Assembly (NCBI GenBank): GCA_025175895.1
Contig: CM046001.1
Span: 24,562,314-24,626,313 of the forward strand
Origin: Wurfbainia villosa
Lineage: Eukaryota > Streptophyta > Magnoliopsida > Zingiberales > Zingiberaceae
DNA: 64,000 nt
Direction of reading: 5' to 3'
Shown: piece after piece, positions 22,737 to 33,567 of the stretch
How positions within the stretch are numbered: position 1 is the stretch's first letter
Layout: every line of letters starts with the position of its first letter
Position numbers and translations under genes: made by a program
Notes under the pieces: model-generated
Told to the model about the DNA's origin: nothing
Seen by the model: the letters and a program-made list of their open reading frames with translations, nothing else
The model's database searches: none

Positions 22737-24447
22737 TGTTAGGAATTGGACGTCGCTAGAGGGGGGGGGTGAATGGCGCGTCTTCGTCAACTTGACGAAA
22801 TTCGATCGTGCTTGCTACAAAGCTTGTTATGCGCAGCGAAAATAAAGATAATAAAGTAATAACAAAAATACAAGCACACAATACACAAGAACACACTGAT
22901 ATAACGTGGTTCGGAACCTTAGAGTTCCTACTCTACGGATTGGATTTGAATGAGCCCTAGTGATGCAAACACCACCACTAATCAATAATACTCCTTCTCG
23001 ACAACAAGTTAGAGGCGGAGAAATCTTGTACAAGGATTCTTACAATAATAAGAAAGAAATACAAAAAAATACAAGTAAACTACACAAATACAAGGAAAGA
23101 GAACTTTACAAAATGTGAGCTTGAATGCTTGCTTTTGGTTGCTTGAGAGTAGCCTTGAAGGTCTGGATTGCAGCAGCAAATCCCCTCCAAATCGCCTCAA
23201 AGAACCATGCCAAAATCCCTCTCCTCGAGCTCCTTTTAAAGTTGCAACTCGGGCTGGATTCTGCCTAGCAGTCGACTGCTCGAGACCATCAGTCGACTGC
23301 TCTTGTAGCCATTGTGAGACAATGACCCGATCCATATTGGATAAGTTCCAATGGATAGACCATCAGTCGACTTATCATACCCATCAGTCGACTGATCATG
23401 CCTTCACTCTACTGCCAAACCCTAGCAGTCGACTCAGAGACATTCTGTGCCCACGTCCTCGACCATCAGTCGACTGACCAACACGTTAGTCGGATCGCCA
23501 TCACCGACCGCCTAATCGCATTTGATCGCCAATGCTAAGCGGCCATAGTCAAATGCTCCGACCGTCGACCCGATCGATTGGTCGAGTCAACTCACGCCAA
23601 GTGTCAAAAACTTGACCAATCGACCGTCCATAATCCCAAATAACCAAACATGAGGTTTAACCTCAAGTATGATGTCCTCGTACTTGCTAGACCACCCTTA
23701 GCCTAGACCTAAGCCTTCTAGCCACCTTAATTAGTCTCACGCCTATCGGATCCCTCCAAGTCATCAATGACTTGTTCATCCATACGCTAGCCTTCAAGTT
23801 CTTCCATCGGCTATTGTCATGCTAAGTTGGTCTACACTACCAAGACACATTTGGGCTTACGCTGCTAAGGCACACACTTGGACTTTATGCCGCCAACCAT
23901 TGGACTTATGCTGTCAAGACTCCCGCTTGGACTTTACGCCACCAATATCAACCCTTGGACTTCCCTTGCCAACCCATGTTGGACTTTCCATTTTCCAAGA
24001 CTCAAGCTTGGACTTTCCCTTGCCAACCCATGTTGGACTTTCCAATTGCCAAGACTCAAGCTTGGTCTTTCCCTTGCCAAGCCCCATGCTTGGACTTTCC
24101 ATGCCAAGTACCCATGACTTGGACTTTCCTTGCCAACCCATGTTAGACTTTCCATTTTTCAAGGCTCAAGCTTGGACTTTCCCTTGCCAAGACCCATGCT
24201 TGGACTTTCCATGTCAAGTATCCAAGACTTGGATTTTCCATGCTGAGTATATAAGACTTAGACTTTCCATTGCCAAGTGTCCCACTTGGACTTCTCCATC
24301 ATATGGTCAATCCCATGTCAACCATATAGTTAACTCATTGTCAAACAATGGTCAACTCATTGTCAAACATCAAAACACTAACATCAAACCACTACTTGAG
24401 TCAAACTCGAGTTTGGTCAATCGTGACCTGGGCCGATTGCACCAACA
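22737..24447 (-). repeat. Solo LTR F1 (SIRE-like, minus orientation)
   Basis: 1711 bp from TGTTAGG to CCAACA, flanked by CATGT (22732-22736) and CATGC (24448-24452), a 4/5 target duplication. No PBS, PPT or coding sequence adjoins it, so it is a solo LTR left by recombination between two LTRs. Its left end (CTAGAGGGGGGGGGTGAATGGC) is the reverse complement of the kind of end seen in LTR C at about 28920-28960. 41087-41938 is a second, partial member. It contains several CAGTCGACTG motifs at 23268-23480. Confidence 0.85.
23858..24300. repeat. Degenerate minisatellite in LTR F1
   Basis: Repeats of CTTGGACTTTCC(C)TTGCCAA with short spacers, about ten imperfect units at intervals of 20-55 bp. 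Because the units keep several frames open, they produce long spurious reading frames on both strands. Confidence 0.88.
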
Positions 24448-24866
24448 CATGCTGGGTAAATAGCATGCAAGACATTGATATATCCAAGAGAACGGTTGTG
24501 TACCACCTGGAGAATAACTATGTGCCACTTGGAGAATGACTGTGTGCCATCGGTATAATGGTTGTATCCCATTTAGTAAGCGGCTAAGTAAGGTGTAACA
24601 ACTTTCTTGGCATTGATCAATCTGTGAGCAGCTATGTAAGGTGTAAACTTTCTTAGCATTGATTGCTTAGTATTCTTGTTGTCGCACGAATCATTTCCCT
24701 AAAGTATGAATTGCATGTTGTTCTCTGAGTATTTGTGACTATCTGACATATGTTCATTTTTTAAAATTCATTTTGACTACTAAAAATATTTTATCCAAAA
24801 TATTTTGATGGTCTCAAAATCATAAATAACCTCGTGAAAGAATGCACCCTTTGAGAGGGTTATTAA
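24448..24866. other. Flank between solo LTR F1 and the CACTA terminus
   Basis: No gene. It contains two imperfect short duplications: the GGAGAATRACTRTGTGCCA pair near 24508-24550, and the TAAGGTGTAA...CTTTCTTRGCATTGAT pair near 24585-24665. Confidence 0.5.
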
Positions 24867-25560
24867 CACTACAAAAAAAAACAATTTGGCGACGAATTTT
24901 GAATAAAAATTCATTGTAAAATTTTTTTGCAACGAAATATTTTTCATTGTAAATAATTCATCGCCAAATTTTGCAACGAAAAAAAATAATTCGTTGTAAA
25001 AATTTGCAATGAATAAAATTTTCGTTGCAAAATTAATTGCTATTTAGTGATAAAAATAGCAACAAAAATAACTCGTCGCCAAATTTGGCGACGAAAATAA
25101 TTATTCATCGTTAAATTTGGTGACCAATAATTATTTTGGTTGCCAAATTTGGTGACGAATAATTATTTTCGTCACCAAATTTGGCGACGAAACCTAGTTC
25201 GTTGCCAAATCTACAACGAAAATATTGTTTGTCGTAAAAAACTAATAAAATTACTTTGCATCAGAAATAAATTTGGCGACCGAAAATAACTATTCGTCGC
25301 TAATTTTTGTGAAGAAAATAATTATTCGTCGCCAAATTTGGCGATGAAAAATTATTTTCGTTGCTAAATTTGGCGACGAAACAAATGTCGTCGCCAAATT
25401 TAGCGACGAATAGTTATATTCGTCGCCAAATCTACTACGAAAATATAGTTCGTCGCAAAAGACTAATAAACATATTTTCATGAATGAAAATAAATTTGAT
25501 GACTAATAATTATTTTGTAGCCAAATTTGGCGACGAAAACAAATTTCGTTGCAAAATATT
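24867..25560. repeat. CACTA terminal and subterminal repeat region
   Basis: After the CACTA end come more than twenty direct and inverted copies of a word close to TTTGGCGACGAA / TTCGTCGCCAAA. Arrays like this in both orientations are typical of the subterminal transposase-binding regions of CACTA elements. The inverted arrangement would allow strong hairpins. Confidence 0.9.
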
Positions 25561-26043
25561 CATGGTCAGCCGACTGAAGAATAACATCAGTCGACTGATA
25601 TCTGACCAGTTCGATTGGTCAGTCGGCTATCAAAGTTTCTATAAGGTACTACAATAATATAAGTCGACTGGAAAGTGAAGAGTCGACTAGGCAGTCGGCT
25701 AAATAAGATTCTATAAGGTGATACAGTACATCAGCCGACTGATCATGTTGATCAGTCGACTGATAATGGATAATCTACGACAAAATATTTTTTCGACACA
25801 ATTTCTGTGGCAAAATTTTTTTTTTGTCACAATCAAACATTTATCAACCGATTGATATGCTATGTCTTCCCAATATTCCTCAATTTTTTAACGTGCTTTT
25901 GTTTTACAAATAGCCCACCAATCACTTTTGTCTCGTCTCAAACTAGGATATTAAACATAAAATACTTGAATCGCTTGTTGTGCTAACACAAATGGTTCAT
26001 ACCTCTTGTATATCTTTTTGTGATTTATTTCGACCAAATTAAA
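25561..26043. other. CACTA 3' non-coding region with CAGTCGACTG motifs
   Basis: Between the subterminal repeats and the transposase 3' end. 25563-25765 holds about seven CAGTCGACTG or CAGTCGGCT variants and a duplicated RRTTCTATAAGGT.. block. The rest is AT-rich without coding signal. Confidence 0.6.
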
Positions 26044-27743
26044 CTATGGATGCACCCTCATGTCTTTGATAGGGTCAAACCAACGACACATAAATAAAAT
26101 AACTCGCAAATCTAAGTCTGGGTACTCTACCTCTAAAATTTCATCTAACAAACTATAAAAATCATTCCTTGCACCTCCATCATTAGATGACTGAACACAA
26201 ACCCCACTATTCATTGTAGCTTTGTCTATTCCATATTCTTGAGTATGAAAATTATATCCGTTTATGAAATATGTCGGCCAAGTTTTCACCAATGAGTTTG
26301 GACCCCATGACAGATGATTTACTAATTCTTGCTCAATGTGAGCATGATTATCAAGAACCTAAAGTCAAATAAGTATGTGTTAAAGTCAAGATTTAACCAA
26401 TTTATTATCATAGACTACTTACATATTTTTTAAACCATAGTGCAAATTCTTCATCGTAGAAACAATCAAACTCATGCTCCGGAAGCTCAGAATATAGGGT
26501 TTGGAAAATCCTACCATAAAAATGAATATAACACAAACAATAATTTATGATATATGAAATATATAATATAACATGTATATACTCACTCGAAATACAACGT
26601 TACTTCTGGACAGTTCAATAAAATATATATGTGAGTTGCTCGCCACTCTTGACCAGTTAAGTATCTATATGTATAAGATCCACTCGGTTGACCAAGGTAG
26701 TTAAAAATTGAGAATGAGTTCAAATTGAAATCAACAGGACCCTCATCACTTCTTCCTGCTCTCCGACCTTTGCATTGAACATGAGGTTCAAAATAATATG
26801 ATGTAAAAGTTGTAACTTTCTCCACAATATATGCATTAACAATAGAGCCTTATTGTTCACCTTTTTCAAGTGATAGAGGAATCTAATAGTAATAAAATAA
26901 AATGTATTAGAAATTAACTTATACTAAAATTAATCAAATGCACTAATAATGATATAAAAAAAAAAGAAAAAGTTCACCTTTTAAACGGATACATCCATCG
27001 AAATTGAATAGGACCTCCAACTTTGGCATCATATGGCAAGTGAACCAAAAGATGTTCCATAGAATCAAAAAATGTTGATGGAAATATTTGTTTCTAAGTT
27101 ACACAAAATGATTGGAATGTCTCTCTCTAATGTCTCCATGTGTGAATGACTCAATACTGTCGAGAGAATATCATGAAGGAAAATGCTTAATTCCATAATT
27201 GCACCCCATACAAAATTTGGTAACATTTCTTTAAAAGCAATAGGAATTAGTCTTTCCATGAATATATGACAGTCATGACTTTTCAAACCAATCAATTTTC
27301 ATTCCTTCAAATCGACACATCTGCTAAGATTAGAGACACAACCATCAAAAAATCTCAATCATTTCAACCATTCACAAACAATCCATCTCTGATCCTTATT
27401 CAATGTATAAATTGCTTTTAATTTTGGTCCTCTATTATTTTCATCAACATCGAGGGTGGGTCATTTACAAATGAGACACATATCTCTTCTTGCATTCAAA
27501 TTATCTTTTGTTTTTCCAGAAATATCCATCACCGTATTTATCATATTATCAAAAATATTCTTCTCAATATGCATTACATCAAGATTGTGATGAATCAAAT
27601 TACTCTGCCAATACGGCAAATTCTAAAATATACTCCGTTTAGTCCATTTATGCATACTTCCATAGTCATATGTTGTAACATTTGGTTCTTCAATTAAAGA
27701 TAGAAAGTTAAGCACTCCATGCCACAAGAATTAACCGGTTAAT
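26044..27743 (-). pseudogene. tnp2: CACTA transposase, C-terminal half (TNP2 end, DUF4218, DUF4216)
   Basis: Minus strand, in order: the end of the TNP2 domain (27743-27296, with LPYWQSNLIHHNLDVMHIEKN and DISGKTKDNLNARRDM, broken by stops); DUF4218 (27295-27065, GLKSHDCHIFMERLIPIAF); its continuation (26825-26587, SIFNYLGQPSGSYTYRYLTGQEW...LLNCPEV); a short exon (about 26510-26423, TLYSELPEHEFDCFYDEEFALWFKKY); and DUF4216 (about 26358-26044, INGYNFHTQEYG ... ATMNSGVCVQSSNDGGARNDFY ... FMCRWFDP). Two small introns are suggested by GTGAGT...GGTAG (about 26586-26511) and GTAAGT...TTTAG (about 26422-26359). The enzyme would cut and paste the element by binding its subterminal repeats. Stops and the insertion of element C inactivate it. 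Confidence 0.87.
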
Positions 27744-28177
27744 TGTTAGGGCAATCAACCCATGTGATATGGTTTTGATGTGTGTGGTAAAGAGTTTAAG
27801 TTAGGTTTGATATGAATTTAATATGTGCATTGAAGTCGTGCAGGACTTAGTAATTCGCACATGGAACTTTGGCAAGTTTCACCAACTCACAACCTCGTGC
27901 TTGAGTCGGCGAAGGAGCATTGCGAAGCCGTGCGCTTGATGTATCCGAGGGACCACCGGATGAGATGACTTGAAGCGAAGCCAAGGAAGCAGACTTCGAG
28001 GGCAAGAGACGCGAAGGAGCATTGCGAAGCAGTGCGCTTGGTGCTGCCGAGGGACATGGTCGCGAACGAAGAGAGCTTCGGCGAGGGACTTCAAGTGAGA
28101 TGAGAGAATGAGTGAAATGTAAGTAGCTCATTAGGTGAACTTGGCCATTTGGCTAAGTGTCGGATAGGATTTCCCAA

Positions 28178-28505
28178 CATCAGTTGACTGCCATGTCATG
28201 GTAGTCAACTGCTCCAAGTCGACTGTGACTCGACTGGTGTTCGAGTCCATTTTGTGTCCCATTAGTCAACTCCCAAGGATTGACAATCGACTGACGAAAC
28301 CACCAGTCGACCGATGATGGCATCAGTCGACTGGTTGCAAGGGTTTCGGGCACAGAATGTTGATCAGTCGAGTGCTCGCTTCCGGCACTCAACTGGTATC
28401 AGTCGACTGATGTGGGAGCCGTTGGATGAAATCCAACGTGGAAGAAGCAATTAGGGCAACGGATACTGGAGCAGTCGACTGATCGGGGCATCAGTCGACT
28501 GTCAG
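28178..28505. repeat. CAGTCGACTG motif cluster in LTR C
   Basis: About a dozen exact or near copies (for example 28399, 28472 and 28491 regions) lying upstream of the TATA box. This is where LTR enhancers usually lie. Confidence 0.85.
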
Positions 28506-28534
28506 GTGCCCAACGGAAAGAATGAGTTCTTCTC

Positions 28535-28542
28535 TATAAAAT
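28535..28542 (+). promoter_or_regulatory. TATA box, LTR C
   Basis: TATAAAAT in a CTCTATAAAATGGGG context, about 425 bp before the LTR end and just downstream of the CAGTCGACTG cluster. It is a plausible core promoter for element C. Confidence 0.6.
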
Positions 28543-28962
28543 GGGGCCTTTGGACACTCAGGAAGGCTAATGCTTCATGACTAATTGCTCCCCAAGTGCC
28601 TAAAATGTTTCAACTCCTCTTTCTTGCTATTACTTCATTCATATTGTAAATAGGGAGTGTTCTTGTAAGAAAAGGTTACCTCCACCTAGCTTGGTGCAAA
28701 GGAGAGAATAGTGGAAAGATTGAGGCGTGATTCACCTTGGACGAATCAAGTCATGGACTAGCGGCAAGGGTCGTGAACCACGTTACATCAACGTGTTAGC
28801 ATTTGTGTTTTCTATTCTTTCTTTGCATTTGTCTTAATTGTTTATATTAGCATATTCCGCTGCGCTAATCTAGTTTGTAGATGAGCAATCAACGAACGAC
28901 TACCATCGTCTATGAGAAAGGCTATTCACCCCCCTCTAGTCAGCCACCTATGTTCCAACAAG

Positions 28963-28974
28963 TGGTATCAGAGC
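28963..28974 (+). other. Primer binding site, element C (tRNA-Met type)
   Basis: TGGTATCAGAGC, two bases after the 5' LTR. Confidence 0.93.
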
Positions 28975-29023
28975 CAAGTCGCTTGTCACCGGACTAACCG
29001 CCGCAACAAGCACAATAAATACG

Positions 29024-30674
29024 ATGGTCGGCTCCAACATTCATCCGCCGAAGTTTGAAGGAGAATTCGCTTGGTGGAAAAAGCAAACTGAGGTATTTTT
29101 CGAAACAGATTTTGATATCATGTTAATAATGGAATCCAATTTTGGTATACCTAGGGATGATGAGGGGAAGCCAATAGAAAAATCAAGGTGGACGAAGAAG
29201 CAAAGGGAGGAGCACCTTGCAAACTCAAAGGCCAAGCACCACCTTCTCAATGTGCTCCCCCAACAAGAGATAAACTGAATTGGAGAGTGTGCAAGCACCA
29301 AGAAAATGTGAGAAAAATTGGTAGAACTCCATGAAGACACTTCCGAGGCAAAGCTTGCAAGAAGGGACCTTCTTCGCTCCCAACTCAACAACATCAAATT
29401 AGAAAAGGGAGAAAAGGTACTTTCTTTACATTCTCGTTTCAAGGAAATCATAACCAGTTTATCAAGTGTAGGTGAAAAGCTATCAAACCGGGATATGATA
29501 ATGAAGGCTATAGATGTCTTTCCCCGGTCCTCGAAGTGGAGCTCAATGGTGGACTCTTTCTACATCTCCAAAAATCTAGAGGTGAGAACTCTAGAGGAAT
29601 TCTTCTCCACCATGGAGCTACATGAAACAAGGCTTGAGGGAATAAGTGAAGAACCAAGCATCAAGCCAACAAGGGGAGTGACACTAATGGCCAACAAGGG
29701 GAAGAAGAAGAAGGAGACTCCACCTTCTTCATCTGATGAAGCCTCCTCCTCCTCCATGGATAGCACAGAAGAAGCATATATGGTAAGGAAGGTAAAGCGT
29801 GCACTTAAAAGCTTTAAATTTAATAAATTTCATTATAGGGAAAGAAGGCCAAGGAGGAAGACAATTTGCTATAATTGCCAAGGAGAGGGACACATAAGGG
29901 ATGATTGTCCCCTCTTGAACAAGAGCAAAGAAGAAAGGAGGAGAAAAGAAGAAAAGAAAAAGGGGAGCAAGAAGAAGGAAGAAGAGAAGAAAGCCAAGGA
30001 GAAAGGGAAGGCAAAGGAACACAAGGCCACTTGGGATGATCCTTCATCCTCATCATCCGAAGAAGAACATGTCTTCTCAAACCTTGCCTTGATGGCATTT
30101 GATGATCTAGACTCCACCTCCTCCGAAGGTGAAAAATCAAGCACAAGTGAAGAGAGCTCGAGTGAAGGGGGAGCTTCTTCTTCATCCTCATCATCGGAAG
30201 AGGATTTGGTAAGTGAGGTAACGAATCTACCTCCCAAGAAAATTATGTCAATGATTTCTAGTCTTACTAAGGAATTATTTAGGGCTAAGAAAAAGAATAA
30301 ATGCATGTTTGATCAAATTAAGGCCCTAGAAGAAAAATTAGAACAAGCATGTTTAAATATTAATGATAATGCCTCTTCTAGTTTTGATAATGCATACTCA
30401 CATGATCATTATATATCTTTTGATGTAAATGATGCATTCATGGAGGAAAATAGGACTCTAAAGGAAAAGGTAGACCTTTTAACTAAGGTCCTAGAAAAAT
30501 TCACCATATGCTCCAATACTTTGAACATGATAATTGGGAGCCAAAGGGCAAGCTTTAATAGAAAAGGCCTAGGATATAAGGGAAACAAAAATGAAAAGGC
30601 CCCCTAAGGAATATTTAGTGAACCCTATAGGAAAGAACTTGTATTGGGTTCCTAAATCCATCCTTAAGGGTTAG
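29024..30674 (+). pseudogene. gag: Element C gag (SIRE-like, UBN2-type)
   Basis: Gag structural protein that would form the virus-like particle and package RNA. It starts MVGSNIHPPKFEGEFAWW, 49 bp after the PBS. The N-terminal capsid-like part runs to 29278, where two near stops (TGA at 29276 and 29309) interrupt an otherwise continuous frame. The main open part is 29318-30607 (429 codons). An intact CCHC knuckle, CYNCQGEGHIRDDC, lies at 29868-29909. It is followed by a Lys/Glu-rich stretch, Ser/Glu-rich acidic runs and a probable coiled coil (LTKELFRAKKKNKCMFDQIK). The C-terminal family signature NPIGKNLYWVPKSIL lies one frame over at 30620-30674, showing a late frameshift. No protease follows. 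Confidence 0.87.
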
Positions 30675-31803
30675 GAAAACCCTAGGATAGTCAACCATAA
30701 GTGGACTTCACTTATATCATATTATATGGTTGACTTAGAATGATTGGGACTTAATTTTTGAAATAGTGGTGGGTGATGATAATGCATAACCCATAAATTA
30801 AATGATTGAATCATGTTTCATGGTCAATTTTATAATTTATAATCATGATATGTAATGATTGATGATTTATGATCATGATTGATAACTCTTGATGCATGTT
30901 CATGTTTGAGTTTTTGGGGTGATACTTAACCATGGGTAGAAATGCATGAAATTTTGGTTAAGTACAAATACCTTTAGGAACATCTCACATCCCACTATAA
31001 GGCTAACTTTGGTTGAAAACATTGCATGGGTGAGATGATAGGATGGTACAAATGGTCCACTAATGCTTATGGCATCTAGATGGGTCATTGAGTGTATCAA
31101 TAGAGCAATAATAGACCAATCATGGGGAAAACATATATTTAATTCATAGACATATTGCCCAAAGATCATGGTTGGATATTTCATATGTTTTCAAAATCAT
31201 TCCTTACTTTAAAATCTGTGTTTTCATGTTTTGAAACAATCTAAAGCAAAACTAGATGTTAAAATTGATACAAACTTGATCAAATACTAGTTGTTTTTGA
31301 AACTTTTGGATTTTTGGAAAATCATTGAAAATATAAGTAATTTTCATGAAAACTCATTTTTCACTGATAAAGGACTTTACCACAAATGTGATTTCAAAAT
31401 TTCACAATTTTTCGAATTTTTTGAAATTTCTGGTGCATTTCTGAATTTCGATCGAAAAATCAAAAATTGTTAAAAACGGCATGCTAGTCGACTGATGTCT
31501 GATTTAGTCAACTGGTGGCACTGTTCACAGCCTAATTTCAGTGTTTTCAGGTTGTTTTGATGGTTTTTTGACCCTTAGACTTTGATGCCTTGGTGTATAA
31601 CATTTAGATAATGTTTTTAATGGGGTCAAAGGGGGAGAATTGATAGGTTTAAGTTAATCATGCTAAAAGGGAAAATTTAGCATGTCTTGAGGGGGAGTTG
31701 CATGTTTAAGGGGGAGTTTTCATACTCATATTATTTACATGTTTCTTGCCTTATGATGTTTATGTTATTGTTTTTTCCTAACTTAAACGGATTGCCACAC
31801 ATC
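30675..31803 (+). other. Non-coding spacer where pol would be, element C
   Basis: About 1.1 kb, AT-rich, without any PR, INT, RT or RNase H similarity. It contains CTAGTCGACTGATG and a second TAGTCAACTGG at about 31486-31515, the same motif as in the LTR. Near its end it has GGGGGAG runs (31630-31720). Confidence 0.75.
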
Positions 31804-31817
31804 AAAAAGGAAGAGAT
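31804..31817 (+). other. Polypurine tract, element C
   Basis: AAAAAGGAAGAGAT, directly before TGTTAGGG of the 3' LTR. Confidence 0.85.
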
Positions 31818-31887
31818 TGTTAGGGCAATCAATCCATGTGATATGGTTTTGATGTGTGTGGTAAAAGGTTTAAGTTAAGTTTGATAT
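31818..31887 (+). repeat. 3' LTR of element C, piece 1
   Basis: 70 bp matching 27744-27813, ending in GATAT where element B inserted. The LTR continues at 40662. Confidence 0.92.
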
Positions 31888-33554
31888 TGTTAGTATGAGC
31901 CCTTAGTGCCAATTATGAGATGATTGGTGAGGGAGACTTTTGTATTATATTCTTGCATTAATAAAGGCAAAGATTGATTATTATATTTCTTTATGCGTGT
32001 GCCAACTAAATAAATATAATAATGCCCATGAATAGTAGGTTGATATCTACAGTATATCAATTGGTAGAATTGATTATGAGAAGCTGTAGAGAACACTATT
32101 CTTAAATATTCCTAGTCGAGTATTGTATTAATAGACAAGGGTTATATTGATACATTGAGACTAGCATGTAGATCAATGGATGACTTGATCTCACAAGTCA
32201 TGGATATGTGATATCACATTGATACATGGGTATATATATTGGAGACTATATATACTGAATTGACCCACCATGAGAAAGTATCATGGATTGTTATATGAGT
32301 GTCATATACTTTCTCATGTGACTATTGGTATGAATAGTCCTTAGACCTAAAGTCACTACGGTTCCCTACATAAGGAGTTATGTACTTTGGTATCGTCTAA
32401 CGTCACACCGTAATTGGGTGACTATAACGGCGATCACTGAGTATGTAACGAATTATGCGGAGGGATGTGAGTGATGTAGATGAGATCTATCCCTCTCATA
32501 TGACGAAAGTGATATCTTTGGCCTCTTGATAGAGTAGGACCACGAAATGCATGGTCATGCTCAAATGAGTCAATATGAGATATTGAGCTCATTTGTTTGA
32601 GTGAGTCTACTTGGGGATCAAGAAACATAAAGATTGATAAGAGGGTGACACGGGCTATGCCTCATTGATCGATCTGAGATATCACGGATAGAAGGACACT
32701 GTCATATGATAATAGTAACAGAAGAGGTTGTCGGATCTCGACATTCTCATCACTTGGGTGGCAATGATGTATTGCTAGATGTCGCTCATTGCTTATGTAT
32801 CTAAAATGGATTTGGATACATTGCCAACGTTATGAGAGCCTATAGGGTCACACACAAAGAACATATTATTTTGGAGAGGAAATCATTTTGGTTTGACTAA
32901 AATGAATTATTAGTTAATTGGATTAACTAGAATGAGTAAGACTCATTACTTGGCTAAATTTGAGTTGGACTCAAATTGGTTTATGTTGAGTTAGACTCAA
33001 GTCAAACCAAGAGAAGAAGGCTAAAATGAATAATACACGAATTAATAATATAATACATGAATTAATAAATGGGGTTTTAAATGGGATTTAAAACTCATTA
33101 ATGTGCATTTAATGAGCATTAATTGACTTCCTTTCTTTTACCATGAAGAATAAGGAAGTGCATTTAATGTCTCATTAAGGTGTATTATGGTTGCTTCTTC
33201 TTCTTCAACGTGTACAATGAAAAAGAAATCAAATTTTATTTTTCGTTCACAACACAAGAGGGCCAAGTACCGAGTGGAAAAGTGAGACCTTGGAGTGGTT
33301 GCTAGCACAACCGAAAGGGCTTACCTCTTCTCTCCAAGATCGTGTGTGTGTGCACCGTAGAGGCGTGGACATTCTGACCACGCTGAGATCCGCAAGTGTT
33401 GCTGACTGGAATTCGAAGGGCACGCTTCGAAGGTAATCTCGATTCCTATAGGATAGAATCGATAATTGAAACGAGTATATTTTTTTTGCTTGGATCTCTG
33501 GAGGGATCCTAAGTTTTCCGCTGCGAATTTTGTTTATCGCCGATCGGATCCTAC
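31888..33554 (+). repeat. 5' LTR of element B
   Basis: Begins TGTTAGTATGAGC and is nearly identical to 38994-40661. The 3' edge is slightly damaged: the last bases read CCTACGA rather than CCCTACA, so the exact end is uncertain by one or two bases. Confidence 0.93.
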
Positions 33555-33556
33555 GA

Positions 33557-33567
33557 TGTATCAGAGC
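33557..33567 (+). other. Primer binding site, element B (damaged)
   Basis: TGTATCAGAGC, the tRNA-Met type site with one G missing from TGGTATC. Confidence 0.85.

Larger units (their letters stand above)
24867..27743 (-). mobile_element. CACTA (En/Spm) transposon, 3' half
   Basis: Starts with the diagnostic terminus CACTACAAAAAAA at 24867, followed by dense subterminal repeats and then, on the minus strand, the 3' part of a TNP2-type transposase. The right boundary is not an element end but the insertion point of element C; the transposase resumes at 51330. The other terminus must lie beyond the window, since a G-family element interrupts the remnant at 51848. Confidence 0.9.
27744..28960 (+). 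repeat. 5' LTR of element C (1217 bp)
   Basis: TGTTAGGG to TTCCAACA, directly before the PBS. It contains a cluster of CAGTCGACTG motifs at 28178-28505 and a TATA box just after them. The duplicate pieces at 31818, 40662 and 51194 identify the paired 3' LTR. In the first 70 bp the two copies differ at about 4 positions. Confidence 0.93.

Noticed and set aside
23819..24463. A 214-codon + strand frame rich in LDFPLPTHVGLS-like repeats
   Set aside because: It lies over the LTR F1 minisatellite. Three other frames, including both minus-strand ones, are equally open there, so it is a by-product of the repeat and not a gene.
24867..25560. Inverted repeats as a miRNA precursor or MITE cluster
   Set aside because: The CACTA terminus and adjoining transposase explain the array better as transposase-binding subterminal repeats.
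29560..30306. Several minus-strand frames rich in Leu, Ser and Phe opposite the gag of element C
   Set aside because: Antisense shadows of the Lys/Glu- and Ser-rich gag codons; no homology or context.
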